From Marthasterias glacialis (Eukaryota > Echinodermata > Asteroidea > Forcipulatida > Asteriidae), in contig OU452221.1 in assembly GCA_911728455.2 (NCBI GenBank), positions 5,670,290 through 5,734,289 of the forward strand: a stretch of 64,000 nt of DNA. Reading direction: 5' to 3'. This document shows positions 24,401 to 36,400 of this stretch, piece by piece. Made by a program: the position numbers and the translations under genes. The first letter of the stretch is position 1. The number at the start of each line of letters is the position of its first letter. The notes beneath the pieces were generated by a model. It was not told where the DNA came from and did no database searches. It saw only the letters and a list, made by a program, of their open reading frames with translations.

Positions 24401-27400
24401 TTCTGAGAGTATAATGATAAATAAATAGCAGTTATACCACATGATGCCAGAGGAACTACCACCACAGTATGCATTTCTCAAGCCAGCAATGAAAATAAAG
24501 TTTGATTGCTTTTGTAAATTTCACAAATTCCATTCTCAATTTCCTACAAACTGAGAACACTTTTGACAAAGTAACATATAGAAAACGTAAGGAAAATAAT
24601 CTTGGTGGTCTGGTTGGTAAGACATTGCTCTAGAATGGCAAGAATGGTGGGTTCCAATCCCACCCAAGTAATAAGCCTGTGGATTTGTTTTCAAAGAACT
24701 CGGGAAAGTACAGAGTATACAGTGCTTAACACACATTGGTGTATGGGTAAAAAACAAATAATATTAAGTTTACCTACTAAGGTTAAATATGAATTTTTTA
24801 AGAGATATTTTAATAGAGCAAAAAATAAAATAACAATAAAAACAAAATGCAGAAACTGCAAGCACTAGACTCCTGTTGCCAGGGATGAGAGTTATCGCTC
24901 ACAAAAAGCTCTGAAACTAGAGTCCAAGTTTTAGGAGGCATGTTGAAATGACGGCATTTCCACCTTTTGGTAACCCCTGGAGTTATAGATCTCGAGGAGC
25001 TTTTAAGAACAGTATCCTCAGGACTAGAGACGTGAACCGATGAGCAGGGTTTATTTATATCTGAAGAAAATAACATTGGTTTTCACCAAGCAGTCATAAC
25101 AACGGGGCTTGAGTTGACACTTTGAGAGAGGGACTCACCAGATCAGATGAAGTGAAGCTGAGTGAATTCCTGGCCCTGATGACTTTGGTGAATATCGGTG
25201 GGAGAGACTCTGGCTGGACGGGGTTCTTCGTACCACAGTGCATCTGGATGAAGAAACCTCGACTGCTGCTGTAGCTGGTCCTTAACGGAAGGCCATACTG
25301 CTCACCAAGTTGAACTATCAAGTCTAATACAACAAGACATTGCAAGAATTAAGGTAAAAATTGATGGGCTGTTAAGTGTATCAAACCATTCATTTGCAAA
25401 TTTTGTAAAATCTCATTTGGGAGGGCTGGGGGCAATGGATTTGAGCAGGGTGGGCTTCAACCCCCACCCCGGTTAGGCTACTGGTCATACTTAAGATGAA
25501 GAGCAGGGGGGAGGGAGGGGGTTTTGAAGCCAGTTTGCCAGCCCGCTGTCGACCAATATTAACCACTACTTCAAAAAAGCCTGGTGCTTCCAGTATGGAA
25601 CCCTGTTTTCAATAATGCCAATGTAACACTTTTTTTGCAAATAAGTATGCTTAACCTTGTTCTACTTGATTAATTAGTGCTTCGTTTTGTCAACTGAGGC
25701 TCAAAATGTGGACTGAGAGAGATTATTGGCGATTGCAGCCCCTGGTCGCTTCACCCCTGTCTCAAGACACCATACTGAGACACAGAGCTGATGAGACACT
25801 GTATTAAATCAGTAAATGCAAAACAGACATGTTTATCTTTGTAACAATAATATGTATAGCGCCCTCTGAGGCTGTGTTGTAAATGACATGTGTGTGCGAG
25901 GCCATCATCTTATACAATCTATCTAGACTTCGTTATCAAACAAACGAGTTTGGCAAATAAACAAGTTTGTCTATACAACTAGACTAAGATGAGTTCAGGA
26001 GACTATATTAACAATCTTGAATTTCACATACCTGCAATATCGTCAACAATTTCTGTATAGGTACGCCTGGCAACATCCAGCAAGCCTACAAGCAGATACA
26101 AAAACGACTGTGCAAAATAACCAAGGAAGATCATGCATCTGGATATGTTGTTATTATACTATTTTAAAGGACAAATTCTTTACTCAAGTTACTGAATGTT
26201 TGGCAAGAAAAGGAAAAGTCTGTAGGCCCTTCCAATGCTCAACACAAGAATGATCGAATGTTAACAGGTGTTAAATTTACATCGGGGATAAAGACAAGTA
26301 TTTGTGTTTTACCCACACCAATGTGTGTTTGCAGTATTCCTATACTCAGTCCTGGGTAAAACATAAATACTAATGAATGAGCGGTCATCAGTTTCATCTT
26401 GAAAGTTAAAGATCTTATTCCTTGTTTTCTGTGAACACAAACGAGAAAAGATATATATTTGGAATAAAACTTAAACTCCATTAATGTTTATTAACTTTTT
26501 TACGCCATCAAGTTTACATAATTGTTAAAACCTTGTGGGACATTGTTCCCCTTAATCTATTATTATAAGAGCGAAAACTTCAAATGTTTGTCGCACATAG
26601 GGTCCGGAACGACTGGGTCCCGCAGCTCGGGAGGGGTACCCACGTATCGGGAAAAATCCAGAGGGTGTGGTCGTTGCCCTTCCGGCCTTGCCGAAGATGT
26701 CAATTTTGCATCACTTGCCCCCCCCGTGCCCCCCCCCCTTAGTTACGCCACTGCCCTTCACCCCCTTCATTTCACCCAACACCGACCGCTCCAAGCCCGA
26801 TCTTCAGATCGGGCAACTTGGCTTGTGGTCTTATAATGGTGATAATATATATATTTTTTCTCTCATTTACAATCCATGGAGGGGAGAAAGTCCTGCTGGC
26901 AGGACGGGGGAATCGCTTTTACACTCCTTTTATCTATTTTCGTAATGTTTTATATTTTACCAAGTTGTGTGTTTTTCTGTTTTTTAAATTTCTGTTTATT
27001 ATTTTATTGTAAAATCGTTATAATTCAGCCCACGGCTGCCAAAACATTTTTATGAATAAACCATTCAATCAATCAATCATATGAAAGACCAAGAGGTAAC
27101 AATGCAGGCCTGATCGTTTGCTCTGGTGAGGGCAAAGCAGTTTTTCTTTAGTAAAGGGCACCTCTACGAGGGATGTTTAAATTTCCACTGGAACATTTCA
27201 GGGGGCACCATGGCAATGACAAGGGGGCATGGAGCCAATTGTCTCTGTTGCCTCAGGCCTGAGTGGCTATATGTAGTCATGGAACCTACCGTTGATATTT
27301 GGCTTGACTGCAAAGCATTTCTGTGTCCGCATGTTGAGGGTGCCTTTCTGATAGCGGGTTCCATCATTTATAACTGTGTGAATCTTTTCCAGCATTGCAC

Positions 27401-30400
27401 TGAATCTATCATCACCGAGGGACTAAAGAAAATCCAAAGATTACAAATCTATTACATTTAGATTGTTTTTGTCACAGATCAGATGTGTTATCACTACTAT
27501 CACAGCTCTGATACAAGTATATCCACCCAATTCCGGTAGCCACCGTAGCTTATTAGCTTTCGTACAAAAACGCATTGCTTATAAAACGCTCATGACACTA
27601 TCATGCCGTCACATGAGAGAGTATCCACTCTTTTAAACGAGAAAGAATTAGAAGTAAAAATAAAGGCTAGTCGGTGCATGTGTGTGGTATATCATAATTA
27701 TACAGTGGCGGCGCCAGACTCTAAAATATTTGGGGGCAAATAAGGGCGACAAAGAATGGTGTGGAGAAGGCAATTAAATACCTAATTTCCAATCTACCAA
27801 GATTGTTGACCACTACAAAACAGGGGGGGGGGGGGAGAGGGCAACGAAAGTTTGTTTAATTTGATTTATCGTTTGTAAACAAATAAAAAAAGGTTTTATG
27901 GTATGCAATAAAAATAACACCGCCCTCCCCCAATAAAGAAAAAAACAGATAAAGGAATGGATTTTGAGGCTTGCCACTATCATGAAGGAAATGTTTTTTT
28001 GCTGATTTGTGGAAGTGGTGGCCCTGTGAAACTAAAGCATTTGGAATACTCTCTTGGAATACTTGATTTCAATCTTTGTGATTAGGTTGGCTGATGGTCA
28101 GCTGTTGACTAAAACATCAGCTGAGTAATTGTTTTCTTCACTTGGTCAAGCAAGCAACTATAACCAACGAATTGAACGAACAAGTTTAGGTTCATGTATG
28201 TGAACACCTAGCGACCATGCACTCCATTGTAGGGGTTACATCACTCAAGAGTATGATAGAAAAGCCTGATGAGGATAAAAAAAACAATAACAATTTTGAT
28301 CTCAGTGAGCAAATGATGACCATTACAAGTGGTCTACTATAGTCCCACAGAAGTTTTAAACCTCCCTCGGTCATTCACCTTGCAGTAAGCTTGCAGGAGT
28401 TTGTTTTTGGAGCCTTGTAGAGCCATCATCAGTGGAGGCACCAGCTCCAGGGTATGCTTGAGGTAAATGATGTTGGTGATTTTAGACTCTGCCGTCTTGA
28501 CCGTCTCCTGTTTGGGAATCTGGACACACAGTGAAAGCAGGTGATCCACGTCCAAGAAACGAGCAAGAACTGGGAACGATTAAAGAAAACAACTAACAAT
28601 TGGAATTTTGAGAAGTTAGAAAATCACATGTGGCTGTCGGCCAATTATGGTCTGCCATTTTGGGAGTCCAATTGTATGTAAAGATATGGTGATTGTGGCC
28701 CACGTGCGCGTTGTATAAAAAATTGACACTAACGCATGACTCCCAAAATGAAGCTACCAAGACTTTTGGTGTGGTGATGACGTCAAAGGTGAATTGGGCC
28801 TATCGGACTGACAAATATTGAACCGGGGAGGGGGCAGGGTTGGGACTGGAGCACTGCAAGCACATAGCATTTTTAATCCTACAAAAGATAGGTCAGAGAA
28901 AGAAGAAGTTATCTTGTCACTTCTACAAGCATCCATCTATAGAACGATCTGTTAAGCCCCGCCCCCTAAACATATTGGCCAATCACATCATTGGCTAAAG
29001 GCTGGCTTACAGTCGGGTCGCCTGACAGTTGCACGGCAGTAAAATGACGTGCGACACAGTTTATAGTCGACGCCGACGCCTCATCGACCGTAGACTCAAA
29101 GAAACAGACTCAGCGTCCAGTGTTCACAGCGTCCTGGGATTATCATTGCGCGACCAACTATAAACCGGCCTTAAATCACCACTGTTTACTTGAGCAGCAC
29201 AATGTGCATCTCTTAAATGCCATACTGCCTGAACTGAACATGAGCACTTTAAGTATGCAATAGGATTTTATCGTGTTGGACTTTTGTCGGCCTTCGGTGG
29301 TGTAGCCAAGGCTGTGATTGGTCAACATGTAAGAGGGCTGGACTTAATGGATCAGTCTATTGTTACACAAGTGATGGCTCTCAGAACTTAACCTAGGTCG
29401 ACTACACTGTTTCTAGTTTTCTACACTGCCCAGCTGTCTCACCTCCCACAGCACTGATTTATTTATCAATATGCATTTTGAATGTCACTTTTTAATCAAA
29501 TTTACCTGACTGTAGATTGTAGAACAGTTCTTCTTGTTCAGTCAGCTCTGTAACAACATCAAGTCGTAGTGAAATTGTATCCAAAGCTGTGAGCAAAATG
29601 TTTACTGTTACTTTACAAACAATTATTGACATACACTCATTGAATGCAATTAAAATTGAACAACACCAGGAGAAATTTGAGCTTTTACAAATAATCTGCC
29701 AAAATCTGTCAGTGAGGTTGTAATAATAAAAACCATAAGCAGAAACAAATTACTTGTAGTGATTTTTAATCAATTTAATTTTAATATGTTTCTACACACC
29801 TACTACTGGATAGTTCAGTATTTTTCGAAAATCAAGTCAAGTTAAATTCTTACCACAAGGAGGTTGCAGGATGTTAGCTCTCAGTAAACGTGCTACAAAA
29901 ACAAAACATTGCTGTTAATTGGAATTAAAGCATAGGTAATTAATTTTCAACAAAATGAGAGTAAAGTTGGGCATGACTTCAATTATAGCATTTCTAAAGT
30001 AGTACAACCATCAGTGCCTAATTTCACAGCTGGCTCAGCGCACAAGATAGCTGAGCACAAAACAACTTTTTCTTGGGGCAACTGCACCAACTCCCATCAA
30101 GAAAGTTTTTGAACAAGGGGATTATGTTTGATTAGGTTGCAGCAAGCCTGTGTTGCATCCTTTTTTTTTTTTTTACTTGAACCCAATTATTAAATTTGAT
30201 TTTAAGGAGGGCTGAAATACAGAGTTGGAGCTCTGAGTGGTGGATTTGTCTATAGTGTACCTCCAGCCAGTGTTTTGGTGTAGTTCAACACACCATACAG
30301 TGTATGTCCACTCTTAGGGTCCTTCATGTTCTGCACCAACTCCAGATTTCTGGCAGTTGTTGCATCTGTAAAGAAAACAAAAATGTTTTTTTAGATCCAT

Positions 30401-33400
30401 GTACTGATGACACACGTGGCTACAGTCTGCTCCATGGTCTTCCATTTGGGGGGTCAAACTGCTTGTTAAGATATGGTGTGGCTCTACAACCTCGCCGCCT
30501 AAAATGCACACTGCAAAAATCAACACACAGGGAATCTGACTCCCAAAATGGCATTTGAAATTAATCTCCACAAGGAATAAATGTTGGTTCTGAGATTTTT
30601 TATAAAACATACATTTTGTTCCCAGGGTGGAATTTGAATTGTTTGAGCATATAAAATGTATAGACCAATCCATTTTTGTTCAATTTCATATGTTCTGTAC
30701 CCGTGTTTTCCATCATGGGATGCTTTTATGCTCGAGTACGCAATAGACCGTTCCGGCCCCGCCCCCACACCTCATGTGTACGTTTACGCTGCACGTGTGA
30801 CCGAGTTTGACCGAGTTCACATGACCAAATGGCCTGATCCAATTGGTCAATGCGCACAGTTTGATTGACAGGCCGGAAAGGTCTATAGTGGCAGGCTTAA
30901 ATTTTCTCGCGTCATACTTGCATATTGAAAAGTTGCATCAATATCATCAATATTATCAGCGTTATAAAATTCAGTGTTGGACATATTCATGTCCCAATAA
31001 TGGCAGAGAACACAGGTAGGATATTCCCAACAGATTTGTCTATAGTAAGGCTGTAGTCAATGAGTAAAGTTGGATGATGATTTCAAGCAATCTCCTGAGA
31101 GTACACTATTCCTACCAATCATTGTAGACTGCTCACTGCCTCGGAATACCACCTTGAGGGAATTCGGAGCGTACACAATATTCTGAATGAACTCGACATA
31201 CTTCAGCAACGCTGCGGCTGCAGCTAGACAGTAGTACCTACAAACAAACACACCAATATCTCAACACCTCCACTTTATTTCAAAGTAATGGCAAAAGAAT
31301 GGCAACCAAGGACGGGCAGCAGAAGAAGAGGAAGACAAAAAAGGAGGAGAGATGAAATCGCCACATGAACATGGCAACATGGAGTAGAAGGACAAGTTAC
31401 ATGAGTGGCAGAAGAGAATGGAAATTGCTGGAGGAGGACTTTATCCAACAAGGGATGAATACAGCCTCATGATGACGAAGATGACAATTTAATCAGCAGA
31501 GATCCTTCAAGCAAAATTCTTTTAATTTAAATATAGGATGATGAAAGGGTGGATGAAAATATCTTCACAAAAAAAACCTTCAACTTGAAGTGTTTTCAGA
31601 CAGAAAATTATGATTTTATGCCTTTAACAATTAGTTAGAAAATGTACACATGTATTTCCCGATCCATACTAAATTCATCCACATGTGAGAAAAAATCCCC
31701 ACACAAATCAACACAACTTAAGATTTGTGACTTTTGATGAAGCCGACTTAATATCCATGACTGATATACAAGTTTGCAGAAGCCCCACAAATTAACATGA
31801 GCGATTAATCAAATTGTTCATACAGACTAAATACAAACTACATACATAACACTAATGATTAGATGATAACATTAATGAATTTCACTCAACTCACTTTGAA
31901 GTGATTTCCATCTCCACAGAACTGAAGTCAGAGACACACAAGTGTTTTATGTACTGCAGGCCTAAAAAAAGAAAGGGAGGGAGGGGGAAAATATTAAACA
32001 AAAGATCATGTATGATACATGTCAACAAAATTCCCTCAACAAAAACTCCCCAATTTGAAATCTTGGCCTTGTTACATTTTCAAGCTTATAATGACGTAGT
32101 ATTTTTTAATGCTTAATTAAATCTGTTTTTCTATTTACACGAAGACAATGTTTTAATTTTTATGATGCAGGACCCAACCAGTTCGTACCAATTTAGCTCA
32201 CCCTGGGTATATACAGGAAATAAATAAGTAAATGAATTTATTTTCAATTTCATGTCAGATTCTTATAAAAATAGTAATTTGCATAACACAAGCGCTGAAA
32301 TAGGAATTGTTTAAGAAGAATGCAAAAGCAAACAGCAGTTTAAATTGGCCAGAAGTGTCCCCCTAGAAATTAATGGTGCACCCCCTTGTGCCCCCCCCCA
32401 AAAAAAGTCGAACTTATTTTCATCACTGCTGTAAGAACATTTTTAGGTCAGGGAGGTATAGTATCCTTAAAAAATAACTTTACATGGAGGGTTTGCGCTT
32501 ACTTTCTTTATCTTACCGCAGTAGGCTTGACATACCTTTGGTCTCATTGAAGTATTTCCGTTGGACAGTTGCAATGCTAGTGTTATGGAAGTTGTCACTG
32601 ATAAGTTTGAATAACTTGGTCATGCTTCCTCCTTCACAAGCAGTGATTGGCATCACAATCTTTTATTTTGATGATAAATGAATAGTATAGGAAACTTTAA
32701 AGCAAAACAAAAAATCCCAAACTATAACACACCTCTTGCTGGTTCTGTATTCTGGGCCCATCTTCATAGAGCTTAAAAGTTTTCTGCTAAGCAAAAATAA
32801 GCAGAATACCAGTCACAGATTTCACATGTGACATGCTATTTTGGCTGGTAACCTTATTCTGGTAAGCATAATATTGTTTGTGCTTAGCAACTTTTGTGCT
32901 TATGCAGCTCTATGAAATTGGACCCTGGCTTGCAGAAACATGTTTACGTGGGGTTAACTAATATAGATTATAACACCTCTTCCTTTGATTCTATCTGTTG
33001 ATTGGCTGAACGTGCGTCACGTGGTGTTGCGTATTTTTACTATCACACTGCACACCGACCAAAAGAACTATTAAATGGTACTATCCAACAACAACCTCGA
33101 ACCCGGTGAAACGATCAAATAATACGTGCATTTGAAATACGATATGAGAACGAAGGTAGTGTGGTACCCCCTCTTTCTTTTTGTCAAGATTTCCTGTCAG
33201 ATTTTATAGAGTTGTTTGAAGACTGATATACGCACAGTTGTTTAACGAATATTACCACAAAATGGATAAAATTGAGGTGTTATAAAACAAATATTGACTG
33301 CTTTATCTCTGGTGATCCCCGGAGCCACCTATCTTCCCGAGGCTCCGCCTCGGGAAGATAGGCTGCTCCGGGGATCACCTCGAGTGACTAGTTTTACTAC

Positions 33401-36400
33401 GCCACTTGAAGCAGTCAATATTTGTATACTAGTGCATGAGATTTGCACCATGGTGAACTAGACACACGTCAAGACATCCCGCCTGCGTAATTTACGGGAA
33501 ATAGTTCCTGGACTGGGCACTATACTCAATTTTTGACGGGAATCTTGAACTGTAACTATAACACTGAATCTAGGGAAACTTAAAGCGGTCCTTCAAATGT
33601 TAAACTGCTTATGAATTAATAGTTGATTTAAAACAGTTACAAAACCCTAAAAATATTCTTTTCTTTTTTCACGTTTCGGACTGAAGTGTGTTATAAAACA
33701 CATATGGACTGGCATAATTCGGTCACTAGTGCACGTCTATCTCCCCTCAGGCCTGGGCCTGTGAATGACCAGAAGAGGCCTTGGGAAATAGGACCCTCGT
33801 CTGGTCACTCACAGTCCCTTAAGGTGCATAGATGTGCAGTAGTAACCTCATTGCCAGGCCATAATTAGATCCCCTCCCTGTCAAAGAAAGGTAAATAAAC
33901 ACATAGAAGAAAACTTCCAGATATGTAGACTCTGATTGGCACTGAATGTCAACAATACCTTTGCAGGCTGTGCAGCCTGTATTTTTTTAAAACCTAAATG
34001 ATTCTACAGATGGTTAACGCGCCCTTAATGAACCCCATATCTGCCCAACTACACAAGATTTCCTGTAAAATGCACAATGCCCTTGTTTTACCAATACAGA
34101 AGTTAGATGCAAAAATCTACCTCAACTGGTTGATATATTTGTAGTTTTGTAGTAATCTTCACATAGCTTTGACTGTCTGAAAACTGTAAAAATATAAAAA
34201 TATAAAAATCTCATTAATCAATCTCATTTCCAGAGATGTTAAATATTTCATCAATCTCATAAGTTCTAATTACAACACAGCAAGAAGAATAACATTTGTA
34301 CTTGTCAAACTGTTTTTTAAAATACATTTTTGCAATTGTTGAAATGGGCTGTTTGGCCGATCAAACGTGCTTAGGCAAAAATTGTCCCTTGCTCAGAGTG
34401 ATATTCTATTGGCTTATCTTGTTCATGGGTCAGTTGGTTGTGTCATCTAGTTTATTAGCCTAAACTTAATAATAAGAAACACTTGCTAAAAACTAGGCAC
34501 TTCCTGCCCAAACTAAAAAACTGGGATTGTTATTTGCTCATCAGATATTATTAACAGCTTTTAAAAAGCACCTAATCTGTGGAATTCCATTACTGCCATT
34601 TGAACGTCCCATGAATGACGTTAATAGTCGAGTCCCTAGCGGTTTGTGCTGTCAACAGTGCATGGCCGCGTCATGCCGTTGCATTATCGTGCCGTGCGGT
34701 CCCATTCTTGCACTGTGTCACTGCATTGTTGGACTGTTGACTTTTGGTCTTAGCTGTTTGCGCCGTCAACGGTCCATAGTCGACGATGCAATGGCACGAT
34801 GCGACAATACGACAACACAATCCAACAATGCGACGGCCCTATACCAGAAGTACAAAACTATGCGACGGCAGGACGCAAACAGCATGATGCGACGGAACAA
34901 AGCGACAATGCGACAGCACGGCCTGACTATGCACAGTTGATGGCACAACCAACAAGGGACTCGACCGTTAACAAAACACATGCGACGTTCAGATGGCAGT
35001 ACATACAACTCCAAACCTAATTATAAGGGCATATATTTAAAGTATTGTCAAAAGTTTGAGAAATCGCATCACATTGATGTCGTGGCTGATGTTTTACTTG
35101 CCTCAACTTTCAAAGCCAACTCACTATTTCCGAGAGAAGTGCCTGATTTGGGCATGAGCATTCGTATTAATTACCTGTGACAGAATGAGTTCTGGCTGCT
35201 TCAAATCAATGCTTGCCAGTCCAATCTCCCCTTGTGCTAAGCCTCTACCTTCAACTATTGCTGTAATAAATTCAATCCACATTTACAAATAAGAATAATG
35301 TTTCATTCAATATTCAGAAAATCTTGAAATATTCATAACTTTTCATTTTTATATGCCTTTCTCTTTCCCTAATCAAACAGTTCTTGAACCCGACATAGAT
35401 GGCACTCATTTTAGCAGGGTACATGCCCAGTGCGAAGACCAGTTCACTTCACAAATGCAACAGAATCCTCTGTTGCATTTTGCTGCATTTAGAAGGGTTT
35501 TCATTTCAACTGTGTTGCATTTTGTTTAAGCACGGTGCCTAGAAAAGACCTGATGGTGGTTAGGGACTTTGAATTGGGTCCCACTTTTCATTCACCCCTT
35601 CATAGATTTGTCTCTTTTCTCAAGGGACTCCAGCTGAGAGCGTTCCACTCAAACATTTGAACTTAGAAGACATCTACGGCTGGTTTGGCTCTATGACTTG
35701 GTTACGAAGCTCTTTGATAATAAAAACCACATTTTGAGGAATTTTGTGATGTTAGGTAAGGGTTTTAAACTGTTTCTCAAGGTACATATAAGAAGGAGGT
35801 ACCTACCCACTAAGACTGATGACTGATGAGACACACTGCCTGGTGTGTTGGAACTGTAACCTCTGTGCGGGGTTTGTCTTGAACTTCTCGATCCTGGTGT
35901 TTGACCATATCTGCTGCTTGCTGTACGAGGAGTAGAAAACCTGAAACAGTGTGTTTTACAAAGATTCATTTGACAGATTTAAACAAAATATTTTTACCGT
36001 TAAGTTTGAAAACTTACTCGTAAACTTTTTTTACTTGAATTTTACCAGTTGCCTACCGGAAACCATTTTGTTTGATCAGCTTATTTTCAGTGTCAACCTA
36101 ATTCCTTTGTTATGCAATGAATATGAATGACAAGCTGCCAAAGATAGGTTAATGAAGGACCACAGCCTCTTTCTGAATAAGCTCAACCCTAATTTGGTCA
36201 TTGATAACAGACGAGGTCCCTTTGCTTACACATAGCACAAAAACTTCCTACACCTTTCAGTTTTACCCAAATCCTTCAAAATTCTCCTGGTTTCGCTCAA
36301 TATGGATAATGGCCCAAATCCTTCAAGATCCTTTTTATGACAAAAAGGTTTTAAACTAATAATTTAACCAAAAGCCAAGATCCTTCAGATTCCCATTATA

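Noticed and set aside
34527-34940. Long open frame of 137 codons rich in Arg, Gln, Met and Thr.
   Set aside because: It lies wholly inside the foldback element, and its composition follows the repeated GCGAC words.
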